IMG/VR virus record: IMGVR_UViG_3300038701_001814 | Location: 1 to 31,025 of that record | Origin: a virus | Length of the DNA stretch: 31,025 nucleotides | Strand: one strand, 5' to 3' | Shown here: in pieces, positions 1 to 8,132 of the stretch | Layout of the letters: each line of letters opens with the position of its first letter | Position numbering within the stretch: position 1 is the stretch's first letter | Made by a program: the position numbers and the translations under genes | The notes under the pieces: model-generated | Told to the model about the DNA's origin: nothing | Seen by the model: only the letters and a program-made list of their open reading frames with translations | Databases searched by the model: none

Positions 1-24
1 AGAGAAGGGAGACCTCGGCCGCTA
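1..24. other. Left genome end, candidate cos half-site
   Basis: Bases 13-24 read CCTCGGCCGCTA and recur exactly at 31006-31017 in the same orientation. The first six bases, AGAGAA, complete a palindrome with the right end: joined, the ends read TTCTCT-C-AGAGAA. Direct repeats flanking a small palindrome at the junction, next to terminase genes on one side and an HNH gene on the other, fit a cohesive-end packaging site. The cut position and overhang cannot be read from one strand. Confidence 0.55.
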
Positions 25-30
25 GTCAAA

Positions 31-58
31 AAAAAACACGCGCGAAATTCTGTTTTTT
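31..58. repeat. A-tract/T-tract inverted repeat next to cos
   Basis: AAAAAACA at 31-38 is the reverse complement of TGTTTTTT at 51-58, inside a nine-A run (28-36) and a six-T run (53-58). It lies between the candidate cos site and the first gene. It could be bent DNA or a terminase recognition element, or a weak terminator for transcription coming round from the right end. A TACGCT hexamer at 72-77 could be a -10 element for the first operon, but no good -35 is visible. Confidence 0.4.
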
Positions 59-99
59 CGGCTTACCGCGGTACGCTGGGAGCTAGAAGGAGAGAACTG

Positions 100-930
100 A
101 TGAAGCTTGAGAGTGTGAAGATTGCTGATCTATCGTTTGATTCAGAGAATGCGCGGATTCACCCAACGGACAACCAAGAAGCCATCCGGCGTAGCCTTGA
201 GACGTTTGGGCAAAGGAAGCCAATTGTCGTATCCTCCGTGAATACTGTTGTCGCTGGGAACGGCACTATGCAGGCCGCTTTGGATCTTGGTTGGGAGACT
301 ATCACAGTAGTGCGGATTCCTGAAGACTGGTCTGAAGATCAAATCAGGGCGTTTGCGATTGCGGACAATAAGACCACTGACATGTCAAAGTTTGATGTGG
401 CTGTGTTGAAGTCTCAACTTCAGGATCTGCATGTGTCTGAATTTGACATTGACATGTTGGGGTTTTCTGTCGATGAGCTGGACAGCTTGGGTGAAGTGTC
501 TGCAGTTGCTGGTAGTGTCAGTGATTCTGACTGGGATGATGAAGATGATGACCTTCCGGTTGGAAGGGAAGTGGGTGGTGAATACACTTCCAAGATCATG
601 ATCCCGCAATACGAAGTGGTGGGTGATCAGCCTGGACTGGATGACCTAGTGAATGATCAGAAGGCTGAGCTGTTGCGGGAGCAGGTAAGGTCTTCTGAAA
701 TACCTGATGATGTGAAGGACTTCCTTCTGATGGCCGCTAACCGGCACACTGTTTTCAACTATAAGAAGGTGGCTGAATACTATCCTCACGCTTCACCAGA
801 AGTGCAAAGGCTGATGGAAGAATCAGCACTGGTGATCATTGACGTTGATGATGCTATTGCTTTGGGTTACGCCAAATTCAGTGAGCGGATGATGGAGCTT
901 CAAGCTCAGGATGGCTATGACTATGCGTGA
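100..930 (+). CDS. ParB-like domain protein upstream of a DNA glycosyltransferase
   Basis: This 276-residue protein has an N-terminal ParB/Srx-type domain over roughly residues 1-115. It shows the phage-type signature NARIHP (18-22), the SLETFGQRKPIVV strand-helix, and GNGTMQAA (53-60) in the nucleotide-pocket position. An acidic linker (about 140-155) leads to a second alpha-rich region (about 160-270) that I do not assign. The ATG follows a strong AGAAGGAG site. The stop overlaps the next gene by 20 nt, so the two are translationally coupled. ParB domains of this type are known beside phage base-modification enzymes, which suggests a DNA-directing partner for the TAGT-type enzyme. A role at packaging initiation is the alternative. 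Confidence 0.8.
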   Translation: MKLESVKIADLSFDSENARIHPTDNQEAIRRSLETFGQRKPIVVSSVNTVVAGNGTMQAALDLGWETITVVRIPEDWSEDQIRAFAIADNKTTDMSKFDVAVLKSQLQDLHVSEFDIDMLGFSVDELDSLGEVSAVAGSVSDSDWDDEDDDLPVGREVGGEYTSKIMIPQYEVVGDQPGLDDLVNDQKAELLREQVRSSEIPDDVKDFLLMAANRHTVFNYKKVAEYYPHASPEVQRLMEESALVIIDVDDAIALGYAKFSERMMELQAQDGYDYA

Positions 931-1774
931 TGACTTTGCCATCTTCATTCTCACTCATGGGCGACCACACAAACAGCGAACGCTGAGCTCCTTGAAAAAT
1001 TCCAACTATACGGGCAAGATCTTCCTGCTGATTGACAATGAAGATCCCACCGCTGGTGAATACTTTGATCTGTATGGGGATCAGGTAATTCAGTTTGACA
1101 AAGAAGCAGTTGGACAGACCTTTGATCCAGGTGACACATTCAACATCAGAGCAACCATTACCTTCGCCAGGAATGCTGTGCAACAGATAGCCAAAGATCT
1201 AGGGCTGAAGTATGTTCTGCAGTTGGATGATGACTACAACAATTTTTCGTACCGTTACCTATTCAATGATGTGATCTGCTCTAGGACCTGTCGAAGCTTT
1301 GATGATGTGGTGGAAGCGTACATTGAACTGTTGGAAGACACTGGTGCTGTGACTGTAGCGATGTCTCAGGGTGGTGACCATATTGGTGGGATAGGTGGAA
1401 GACTTCGCCGGGGACTGTTGAGAAAAGCCATGAACGCTTTTTTCTTCAAGGTTGACAACATGCCCACCTTTATTGGAAGCATGAATGAAGATGTGAACAC
1501 CTATGTCACGTTGAGCTCTCGGGGCAATTTGTTCCTGACAACTTTGCGATTCCAGCTAACACAGACAGCGACACAGTCAGAATCTGGTGGGATCACTGAC
1601 ACGTATCAGAAATTCGGAACCTACACGAAATCGTTCTACACAGTGATGATGCACCCATCTTCTGTCCGCGTTATGGAAATGGGTGACCGGGTTAGCAGGA
1701 TGCACCACAAAATCAATTGGGAAGCTACGGCTCCAAAGATTATCAGTGGAAAACATAAGAAGGTTAAGCAGTGA
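911..1774 (+). CDS. TET-associated glycosyltransferase-type (TAGT) protein
   Basis: This is a GT-A-like enzyme of 287 residues. Family-typical blocks are visible: ILTHGRPHK (13-21), LIDNEDPTA (40-48), the acidic LDDDYNNF (105-112) expected to bind metal and nucleotide sugar, QGGDHIGG (153-160), NEDVNTY (192-198), GTYTKSFYTVM (236-246) and a C-terminal MHHK-W-APKII region. I know this pattern from phage TAGT proteins, which were proposed to glycosylate hydroxymethylated DNA bases. The start at 911 overlaps the ParB gene; ATGs at 917 and 923 are alternatives. No TET/JBP dioxygenase or hydroxymethylase gene is seen in the window, so the acceptor is unclear. The family call rests on recognised motifs; the substrate is inference. 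Confidence 0.75.
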   Translation: MAMTMRDDFAIFILTHGRPHKQRTLSSLKNSNYTGKIFLLIDNEDPTAGEYFDLYGDQVIQFDKEAVGQTFDPGDTFNIRATITFARNAVQQIAKDLGLKYVLQLDDDYNNFSYRYLFNDVICSRTCRSFDDVVEAYIELLEDTGAVTVAMSQGGDHIGGIGGRLRRGLLRKAMNAFFFKVDNMPTFIGSMNEDVNTYVTLSSRGNLFLTTLRFQLTQTATQSESGGITDTYQKFGTYTKSFYTVMMHPSSVRVMEMGDRVSRMHHKINWEATAPKIISGKHKKVKQ

Positions 1775-2247
1775 GCCCTGCGGGAAGACCACCAAAGCCT
1801 GCTGAGCAGAAGCGATTGTTGGGCAATCCTGGGAAGCGAGCACTGCCTGATCCTGCTGAGCTTGAAGTGTTGCGCCCAGCCCAACAGGTGCCAGAGCCAC
1901 CCCGACCACTGTTGGAACCTGGGAAGACTTTGTGGGACCGCATTTGGAATTCAGGTGTCAACTGGATCAGTCCTGACACAGACATTGAACTGTTGCTCAT
2001 GACCTGTGAAATGGTTGATGAACGTTGGAATCTTCGCATCAAGGTCATGCAGAATGACAACATGCAGATGGCTAGAAGGTTGGACAACCTGTCAAGGATC
2101 ATCGCTGCCAATCTGTCACTGTTGGGATTCTCACCAGCTGATAGATCCAGGCTGGGATTGGCTGAAGTGGCGCGTGTGTCTAAGCTGGCTGAGCTGAAGC
2201 AAATGAAAAGGGACTTGGTAGAAGGTAACAATGATCACAGTGATTGA
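1771..2247 (+). CDS. Terminase small subunit (P27-like)
   Basis: The small terminase recognises phage DNA at the packaging site and loads the large subunit. The 158-residue product has the family's N-terminal signature GRPPKPAEQKRLLGNPGKR (5-23), a helical middle, and the C-terminal SPADRSRLGLAEVAR block. It starts with GTG overlapping the previous stop (GTGA), and its end overlaps the kinase gene by 17 nt. Its place just before the terminase large subunit and close to the candidate cos site fits the role. Confidence 0.85.
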   Translation: MSPAGRPPKPAEQKRLLGNPGKRALPDPAELEVLRPAQQVPEPPRPLLEPGKTLWDRIWNSGVNWISPDTDIELLLMTCEMVDERWNLRIKVMQNDNMQMARRLDNLSRIIAANLSLLGFSPADRSRLGLAEVARVSKLAELKQMKRDLVEGNNDHSD

Positions 2248-2647
2248 AGGTCCACCAGGTGCTGGTAAGTCAACCTGGGTGATGGACAATGCACACCCTG
2301 GTGATGTGGTCATTGATATGGACAGGATTGCTCAGGCTTTGTGGATTCCCAACACTCATGAATCACACAATTACCCTGAGACAGTCAGGACGATTGCGCG
2401 GGAAGCTCGCAACATGGCTGTGAAGACTGCGATTCAAATGTCACAAACTGTGAACAGATTGAAGGTATTTGTCATTCATGCTGACCCGTCATCTGAAATG
2501 CGGAGACGTTACCGCTCAGCAGGTGCCCGTTTTGTACATCTAGATCCTGGAATGGATGTGTGCATTGAACGTGTGAAACGTAGGAATCCCACAGCGCAGA
2601 GAACTATTGTTCCCTACATTCGTGAATACTATGCGAGGCACGGATGA
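2231..2647 (+). CDS. Small P-loop kinase/ATPase between terminase genes
   Basis: A 138-residue P-loop protein with a perfect Walker A, GPPGAGKS (7-14), an acidic VIDMDR stretch (27-32) and a basic C-terminal region (ERVKRRNPTAQR) that could act as a lid. It resembles small phage AAA/zeta-like kinases. It sits inside the terminase operon, overlapping its neighbours by 17 and 4 nt. Because the operon starts with a TAGT-type enzyme, a DNA-base or nucleotide kinase role is possible, but it is much smaller than described hydroxymethyluracil DNA kinases. End repair or packaging support is equally open. Confidence 0.65.
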   Translation: MITVIEGPPGAGKSTWVMDNAHPGDVVIDMDRIAQALWIPNTHESHNYPETVRTIAREARNMAVKTAIQMSQTVNRLKVFVIHADPSSEMRRRYRSAGARFVHLDPGMDVCIERVKRRNPTAQRTIVPYIREYYARHG

Positions 2648-4152
2648 GCTGGCCACCACGTTGGGTCACACCAGTCCCTGAAGAATCCCTTCTGTCTGGT
2701 GAAGGCCATCTAGCCATTGGCTTCACTGAGCGTATTGGAATGATCACCAAGGACAGTGTTGCTGGTAATACTGGTGAGCCTTTGGTGCTCAGGGATTGGC
2801 AGAAGCAACTTCTTCTTCGCCTGTTCGCTTGGGAGAATGGTGGTCTGAGACACCGTGTCAGTCTGGTGGGGATGCCACGAAAGAACGGAAAATCGGCTCT
2901 CGGATCTGTCATCGCTCTGTATTCACTGGTGATGGGCCCTGATGGTGGTGAAGTGTATTCAGTCGCTGCTGAAAAGGAACAGGCAAAGATTGTGTTTCGG
3001 GATGCTCGAAGGATGGTTGAGAATCAGCCAGAGCTCATGAGCCACATCAGACTGTATCGGGATGCGATGGAGAACACAGAGAATGGCTCCATCTACAGGG
3101 TGCTGTCTGCTGAAGCATATTCCAAAGAAGGCCTGTCTCCGACCCTGGTCCTTTTCGACGAGCTCCACGCCCAACCCAACAGGGAACTGTTTGATGTCAT
3201 GTCACTGTCTATGGCGGCCCGTGGTAATAAATCCACACTGATAGCGATTACTACTGCTGGTGTTAGGTCAGACAACACAGGCAGGGACAGCATCGCCTAC
3301 ACGCTTTACCAATACGGGCAGAAGCTGACACGGGGTGAAGAAGAAGATCCATCCATGTTCATGGCGTGGTGGGAATCTGATGGTGACTACAAAGATCCAG
3401 AGACTTGGGCGACAGCGAATCCTGGCTTTGGTGATCTGAATGATGAAGCGGACTTTGAATCGGCTGTTCGTAGGACACCTGAAGCAGAATTTAAAACAAA
3501 ACGTTTGAATCAGTTTGTCTCTGCTCAGACCGCATGGCTTCCTGATGGCACTTGGGAATCCTGTGAAGAAGAATTCACCATCAACCCTGATGACGAAATT
3601 GTGTTGGGCTTTGATGGGTCATTCAGTGGGGATGCTTCAGTGATTGTGGGATGCACTATCCCCAAAGAAGATGATGATGTGCCCAAGGTGTTCATGGTGA
3701 AGTCCTGGGAAAAGGACCTGACCATTCATGATGATCAGTGGCGTGTGGATATTGCTGATGTTGAACAGACAGTGTTGGACTTCTGTTCCAAACATAGGAA
3801 CGTCAGGGAAATTGCCTGTGACCCATTCCGCTGGCAAAGGACTATGGAAGTCCTTCAGGAAAAGGGCCTACCAATTGTGGAATGGCCATCTACTTCACCA
3901 CGAAGAATGGTGCCTGCCTGTGCGAAATTCTATGACGGTGTGGTGGAAGGGAAGCTGAAGCATGATGGCAATCCTGTCCTGGCGCGCCATATTGCCAACG
4001 CTGTGATCAAGATTGACAACATAGGTCCCCGCATTGTGAAGGATAAGAAGGAGAGCCCACGGAAGATAGATGCGGCGGTTGCGGCTGTCATCGCCGTGGA
4101 TAGGGCGCTTGCGGGTAGAATGGAAGAAGTCGTTCCCCAATTCTTTGGATAG
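2644..4152 (+). CDS. Terminase large subunit (ATPase-nuclease)
   Basis: This is the packaging motor that cuts concatemers and pumps DNA into the prohead. The 502 residues show a Walker A variant GMPRKNGKS (76-84), Walker B TLVLFDE (167-173), a coupling motif ITTAG (202-206), and an RNase H-like nuclease domain with acidic residues at about D324 (LGFDGS), D393 (ACDPFR) and D476 (KIDAAV). Length and motif order are normal for phages with HK97-type heads. The ATG overlaps the kinase stop (ATGA). Confidence 0.93.
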   Translation: MSWPPRWVTPVPEESLLSGEGHLAIGFTERIGMITKDSVAGNTGEPLVLRDWQKQLLLRLFAWENGGLRHRVSLVGMPRKNGKSALGSVIALYSLVMGPDGGEVYSVAAEKEQAKIVFRDARRMVENQPELMSHIRLYRDAMENTENGSIYRVLSAEAYSKEGLSPTLVLFDELHAQPNRELFDVMSLSMAARGNKSTLIAITTAGVRSDNTGRDSIAYTLYQYGQKLTRGEEEDPSMFMAWWESDGDYKDPETWATANPGFGDLNDEADFESAVRRTPEAEFKTKRLNQFVSAQTAWLPDGTWESCEEEFTINPDDEIVLGFDGSFSGDASVIVGCTIPKEDDDVPKVFMVKSWEKDLTIHDDQWRVDIADVEQTVLDFCSKHRNVREIACDPFRWQRTMEVLQEKGLPIVEWPSTSPRRMVPACAKFYDGVVEGKLKHDGNPVLARHIANAVIKIDNIGPRIVKDKKESPRKIDAAVAAVIAVDRALAGRMEEVVPQFFG

Positions 4153-4154
4153 TG

Positions 4155-4301
4155 ATGCAGAACACAATTTCGACCAGCCTACAAATTACGGGGTTAGCAC
4201 TGGCAGTGACCGGTGTCTTCCTGCTGTCCATTCCAGTTGGATTGATTGTGGCAGGTATTGCCACTGTCCTCATCGGTGTCTCGTTAGGTAATAACAAATG
4301 A
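4155..4301 (+). CDS. Small two-helix membrane protein between terL and portal
   Basis: A 48-residue ORF fills the gap between the terminase and portal genes exactly: its ATG follows the terL stop by two bases, and its TGA overlaps the portal ATG (ATGA). After a polar N-terminus (MQNTISTSLQ) it is almost wholly hydrophobic, with a proline-glycine break at about residues 27-29, which suggests a helical hairpin in the membrane. The tight coupling argues that it is real. Its function is unknown. Confidence 0.6.
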   Translation: MQNTISTSLQITGLALAVTGVFLLSIPVGLIVAGIATVLIGVSLGNNK

Positions 4302-5677
4302 TCTTCAACAGGCTTCTGAATCCTGGCTCAGAGGACCGAGCCATATCCTTCCAGACCATCTTTGAATCTGGGAATGATATTGCCATTGGTAATTTCTCAG
4401 GGACCAGGATTGACAGCGAAACAGTGTTCCAGGTGAACGCTGTGTTCTCAGCCGTCTCACTAATTGCTGACACAATCAGCACGCTCCCACTACACGCCTA
4501 TGTGCGGGATGGTGACAGGCGAGTGGAACTTGAACCTAGACCAGCATGGTTAGACAGGCCAGATGCTGACATGCCTGCAGAAGCCTTCTGGAACAGCGTT
4601 GTTGTCTCAATGCTGTTGAACGGTAACGCCTACATCCGTGTCTTCTATGGTGCTAGTGGACAGCCTGCAACCCTGACAGTGTTGAATCCCACGCAGGTAG
4701 AAGTGAAACGCACAAGTGTGGGGCGACTTCAGTTCACTGTTGAAGGTGATGACAGGCCACTGACCACTGACGAAATCATCTTCATCCCAGATCTAGTGTC
4801 ACCAGGGAAAATCAAAGGTGTCTCCAGGGTTGAAGCTCTTAAGGAATCATTTGGTCTCGCACTTGCGCTTGAACGATTCGCCAGCACCTTCTTCGGGCAG
4901 GGCACAAATTTGTCAGGGATCATCGAGTTCCCCGGCAACCTAAGTCAAGAACAGGCTGACAATGTGCGAGCTGGCTTTGACAACCGCCACAAAGGTTGGA
5001 AGCGTGGCCACAGGACAGGCATCCTGACTGGTGGTGCTACCTTCAAGCCCACACAATCAGATCCCCAACAGTCTCAAGCTATTGAAGCTCGCAGGATGGC
5101 TGTGGAAGATATTGCCAGAGCCTTCAATGTTCCACCCCACCTTCTTGGACTTCCTGGAACTAACAGTTACGCCAGCGTGGAACAGAACAATTTGGCCTGG
5201 GTCACCCATGGGCTCCGCCCCATCCTGACCAAAATCGAAGGGGCCTTCAACAAACTGTTGAATGTCAGCCCCAATGGTGAACACGCTCATCTGAAATTCA
5301 ACCTTGATGGGTTACTGCGAGCAGACATTCAGTCCAGATTCTCTGCCTACTCAACAGCCCTGCAGGGTGGATTCATGACCATCAATGAAGCCAGAGCTTT
5401 GGAAGACCTACCGCCACAGGAAGACAACAGTGCAAACATTGTCAGGGTGCCACTGGCAAATGTGGATGTGGATGATTCCAGACTACGGGCCGCTAGGGAG
5501 CGTGTCACCATGGCGCGCGACTTAGTATATGCAGGTTATGATCCTGCAGGGGTGCTGTCCGCTGTTGGGTTGGATGCTATTGACCACACTGGTCTTCCAT
5601 CTAGCCAGCTTCAACAAATTGCGGCGATTGATCCTGAAGACCCACAGTCCGCCTACCCTGTGGAAGGTGATGAATAA
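4298..5677 (+). CDS. Portal protein, HK97 family
   Basis: The portal forms the dodecameric vertex through which DNA enters and leaves the capsid. At 459 residues it has the normal length for HK97-type portals and shows their sequence features: VFSAVSLIADTISTLPLH near residues 50-67, LLNGNAYIRV (about 107-116), the FGQGTNLSGIIEFPG block (about 200-214), and RAFNVPPHLLG (about 271-281). Its last base overlaps the next start (TAATG). Confidence 0.92.
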   Translation: MIFNRLLNPGSEDRAISFQTIFESGNDIAIGNFSGTRIDSETVFQVNAVFSAVSLIADTISTLPLHAYVRDGDRRVELEPRPAWLDRPDADMPAEAFWNSVVVSMLLNGNAYIRVFYGASGQPATLTVLNPTQVEVKRTSVGRLQFTVEGDDRPLTTDEIIFIPDLVSPGKIKGVSRVEALKESFGLALALERFASTFFGQGTNLSGIIEFPGNLSQEQADNVRAGFDNRHKGWKRGHRTGILTGGATFKPTQSDPQQSQAIEARRMAVEDIARAFNVPPHLLGLPGTNSYASVEQNNLAWVTHGLRPILTKIEGAFNKLLNVSPNGEHAHLKFNLDGLLRADIQSRFSAYSTALQGGFMTINEARALEDLPPQEDNSANIVRVPLANVDVDDSRLRAARERVTMARDLVYAGYDPAGVLSAVGLDAIDHTGLPSSQLQQIAAIDPEDPQSAYPVEGDE

Positions 5678-5955
5678 TGCCTTGGACTACACAGCAGGTC
5701 ACGCTAGGTACGGCTGGTGAATTGATTGTGGGTGCTGACAACATGCCACACAATGTGGTCTTGCACAATCACACAAAATCATCAAATGAATATATTCACA
5801 TCGGCCCTGATGACACAGTGTCTGAGACTAATTCAATCCACATTGATCCAGGTCAAACAATTTATTTGGAGCTGGACCCAGGCGATGAAGTGTGGGCTAT
5901 GTCTGACCCTGATGGGTTAGTGGTTGGTGTTGCAGACTTTAGGATGGCGGACTGA
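5677..5955 (+). CDS. Hypothetical beta-rich protein, possibly a head component
   Basis: The 92-residue product looks like a small all-beta domain with alternating hydrophobic residues (GELIVGADN, NVVLHNHTKSSNEYIHIG, TIYLELDPGDEVWAM). It is coupled to both the portal and protease genes by one-base overlaps (TAATG, TGATG). Position between portal and protease and the small beta-sandwich look suggest a virion or capsid-decorating protein, but I recognise no named family. Confidence 0.55.
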   Translation: MPWTTQQVTLGTAGELIVGADNMPHNVVLHNHTKSSNEYIHIGPDDTVSETNSIHIDPGQTIYLELDPGDEVWAMSDPDGLVVGVADFRMAD

Positions 5956-7685
5956 TGCCCTACTTTGTAACAGATCAACATCCTGCCTGTGACAATTGGG
6001 CAGTGGTTAAGGAAGGTGGCGAACTGGTCGCCTGCCATGACACTCAGGATTCAGCAGTAGATCAAATGGTTGCCGCCAGTCTGGGTGAGAATCTTGAGCC
6101 CGGTGGCACTTATGAAGGTGACACCTTCAGGGCGACTAGGGATCTGCCAGACAACTACCGGCCAGCATTAGAAGAAGATGTTCCTGAAGGGCGTGCCTGT
6201 GGGAACTGTTTCTTCTATCAGGAAGACATGGTGTCCCAGGATGGGACTAGGGCTTGGTGTGCTCGGTGGGAAGAATATGTGGAAGGCGACCATTACTGCA
6301 ACGCCTGGCAGGAAGACAGTGAGACTAGGGCTGAGCCTGGTGAATTAGCCATTGGTGACTTTGTTCGCTGGGATGCTGGAACAGGTCAAGCACAGGGTGA
6401 CATTGAACGTATTGTGACTGATGGTCAAATAAATGTGCCAGATTCCAGCTTCACCATTCAGGGCACTGATGAAGACCCAGCCGCTTTGATCAGGATCTGG
6501 CGTGAAGGTGAAGAAGGGTGGGAGCCCACAGATACCTTGGTGGGTCACCGATTCTCAACCCTGACGAAGATTGATTCACTTCGTGGCATGGTTGCTGTCC
6601 GCCAAGTAGATCTGGACCCACCGGCTTACATGAGAGCCGCTGCCCGCCAAGGGTTGCGTTACTTTGAAGAAGGACTTGCAGGTGACGGGCTACAGGACAG
6701 CACCGTTAGGGAAGCCCGGGCTATGGCGCGTGGGAATGTTACCGCTGAAAAGTGGGTGCGGATTGCCGCCTGGATTGCCCGTCACCTCGCAGACCTTGAT
6801 GCACCAGCCGCTGATCCTTCTAATGAGGACTACCCTTCACCAGGTGTGGTTGCTCACCTACTGTGGGGCTCAGGCCCTTCTAAGCGCGGAGCAGAGCGCG
6901 CCCTGGCCTATGCTGTTGGCGTTGTTGATAGACTGGAAGCTGAAAACGAAGACCGAGCGACAGGGGAAGCTTTGGCCAAGCTGGAGACTAGGACCAGTCC
7001 ATCCGGGTTTGAAATTCGGGAAACATCAGAAGGTATGACCTTTGAAGGTTACGCCGCTCTGTTTGATTCCCCTTCAGAGCCGTTGCCATTCACTGAACGT
7101 ATTGCTCCCGGTGCCTTCACCCGTAGCTTGAAGTCTCGCAATGACATCAAAATGCTTTGGAATCACAGCACCAGTGAAGTGTTGGGATCTACACGGGCTA
7201 ACACTTTACGGTTGACTGAAGATGACCGGGGCTTGAAGGTGTGGGCGATGCTACCCAATACGACGACAGGGCGCGATGCAGCGGAACTGATCAGACGTGG
7301 CGATGTCGATTCTATGTCGTTCGGATTCTCCATCCCCCGTGGTGGTGACAGCTGGTCAACTGATGGATCAGAACGTACTTTGAAGGAAGTTCGCCTGCAT
7401 GAAGTTTCTGTGGTGGCCTTCCCGGCATATGAAGCCACTGCTGGCACCACATCTGTTCGTGGCCTGGACCGTCTTGCTCACAGGGCAGAAGTAGATGCTG
7501 ATGCTTTGGCAGATGCTTTGCTGAAGGTTGAAATGGGTGATGACATCACCAGTGGTGACAAAGACCTGTTGGAGCGTGTGCTGGCTAAGCTGGCACCAGA
7601 GGATGAAGAAGAAAAGCAGTCTGACACTGATCTGCAAATGCTTCAACTGAAGAAGAAGAAGCTCGAATTACTGATGGGATTGTAA
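5955..7685 (+). CDS. Multidomain prohead protease (S78) with N-terminal add-on domains
   Basis: At 576 residues this is roughly three times a plain HK97-type prohead protease. In order I see: a short N-terminal domain (1-45, DNWAVVKEGG-CHDT); a four-cysteine module (C82, C85, C102, C115) resembling a high-potential iron-sulfur protein; an SH3/Tudor-like beta module (132-206, GDFVRWD to VGHRFSTLTKI); a helical DNA-binding-like module (223-328, MRAAARQGLR to LLWGS); the S78 protease (about 355-500) with H404 in LWNHS and serine in SMSFGF (453-458); and a charged C-terminal helix (KKKKLELLMGL) that may act as scaffold. It cleaves capsid precursors during head maturation. The protease call is firm; the add-on domains are inferred. 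Confidence 0.85.
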   Translation: MPYFVTDQHPACDNWAVVKEGGELVACHDTQDSAVDQMVAASLGENLEPGGTYEGDTFRATRDLPDNYRPALEEDVPEGRACGNCFFYQEDMVSQDGTRAWCARWEEYVEGDHYCNAWQEDSETRAEPGELAIGDFVRWDAGTGQAQGDIERIVTDGQINVPDSSFTIQGTDEDPAALIRIWREGEEGWEPTDTLVGHRFSTLTKIDSLRGMVAVRQVDLDPPAYMRAAARQGLRYFEEGLAGDGLQDSTVREARAMARGNVTAEKWVRIAAWIARHLADLDAPAADPSNEDYPSPGVVAHLLWGSGPSKRGAERALAYAVGVVDRLEAENEDRATGEALAKLETRTSPSGFEIRETSEGMTFEGYAALFDSPSEPLPFTERIAPGAFTRSLKSRNDIKMLWNHSTSEVLGSTRANTLRLTEDDRGLKVWAMLPNTTTGRDAAELIRRGDVDSMSFGFSIPRGGDSWSTDGSERTLKEVRLHEVSVVAFPAYEATAGTTSVRGLDRLAHRAEVDADALADALLKVEMGDDITSGDKDLLERVLAKLAPEDEEEKQSDTDLQMLQLKKKKLELLMGL

Positions 7686-7885
7686 TGGCCACACAGGAAG
7701 AAATTAAGAAGACCATTCTCAAGGTTGCTGGTAACCCTGTCGCTGGTCCCGTCGCTTCACTTGCCGCCCAAATGGCTGAAGCAATTATTGAACTGGACAA
7801 TCCTGTTGCTCAGCCCAAGAAGCAGAAACGAGTTCTTGAAACTATGGAAACTCGGGAAGCTGGAAGTGTTGGCGAAGAAGCCTAG
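7685..7885 (+). CDS. Small protein following the prohead protease
   Basis: A 66-residue, mostly helical protein (EIKKTILKVAGNPVAGPVASLAAQMAEAIIELD) followed by a basic-acidic tail. Proteins of this look are common beside capsid genes of actinophages, but I know no function. The start overlaps the protease stop (TAATG). Its last 44 nt overlap the 3' end of a convergent minus-strand gene with no terminator between them. Confidence 0.6.
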   Translation: MATQEEIKKTILKVAGNPVAGPVASLAAQMAEAIIELDNPVAQPKKQKRVLETMETREAGSVGEEA

Positions 7886-8132
7886 TCAGCTTCGCTTCCA
7901 AGTCATCAATCAACTGTTCGGTCTGTTCGACCAGACTGCCTAAGAACTGCAGTTCGGGATCATCTGATTCTGTCCAGTTGAAGTAGTCAAGCTCCCGCCT
8001 GCAGTCATCAAACAGTTCCACGTAATGTGGGTAGCGTTCTGTCGCCCACACCAGTCTGTTGATGTTTGATTCTTGCTCAGGGTAAGCAATTCTGATCCAG
8101 TCAAGTTGAATGGTTGTCAGTGGTCTGTTCAT
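7842..8132 (-). CDS. Hypothetical protein, last gene of a minus-strand cassette
   Basis: A 96-residue acidic protein with a tryptophan-rich first half (LDWIRIAYPEQES, LVWATERYPHYVELFDD) and a C-terminal helix (SLVEQTEQLIDDLEAKLTRLLRQ) that could form a coiled coil. The start at 8132 is chosen because it overlaps the upstream stop (ATGA) and has AGGAAG in front; a GTG at 8165 is less likely. Function unknown. It probably belongs to the early minus-strand transcript starting near 8687. Confidence 0.65.
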   Translation of the reverse strand: MNRPLTTIQLDWIRIAYPEQESNINRLVWATERYPHYVELFDDCRRELDYFNWTESDDPELQFLGSLVEQTEQLIDDLEAKLTRLLRQHFQLPEFP

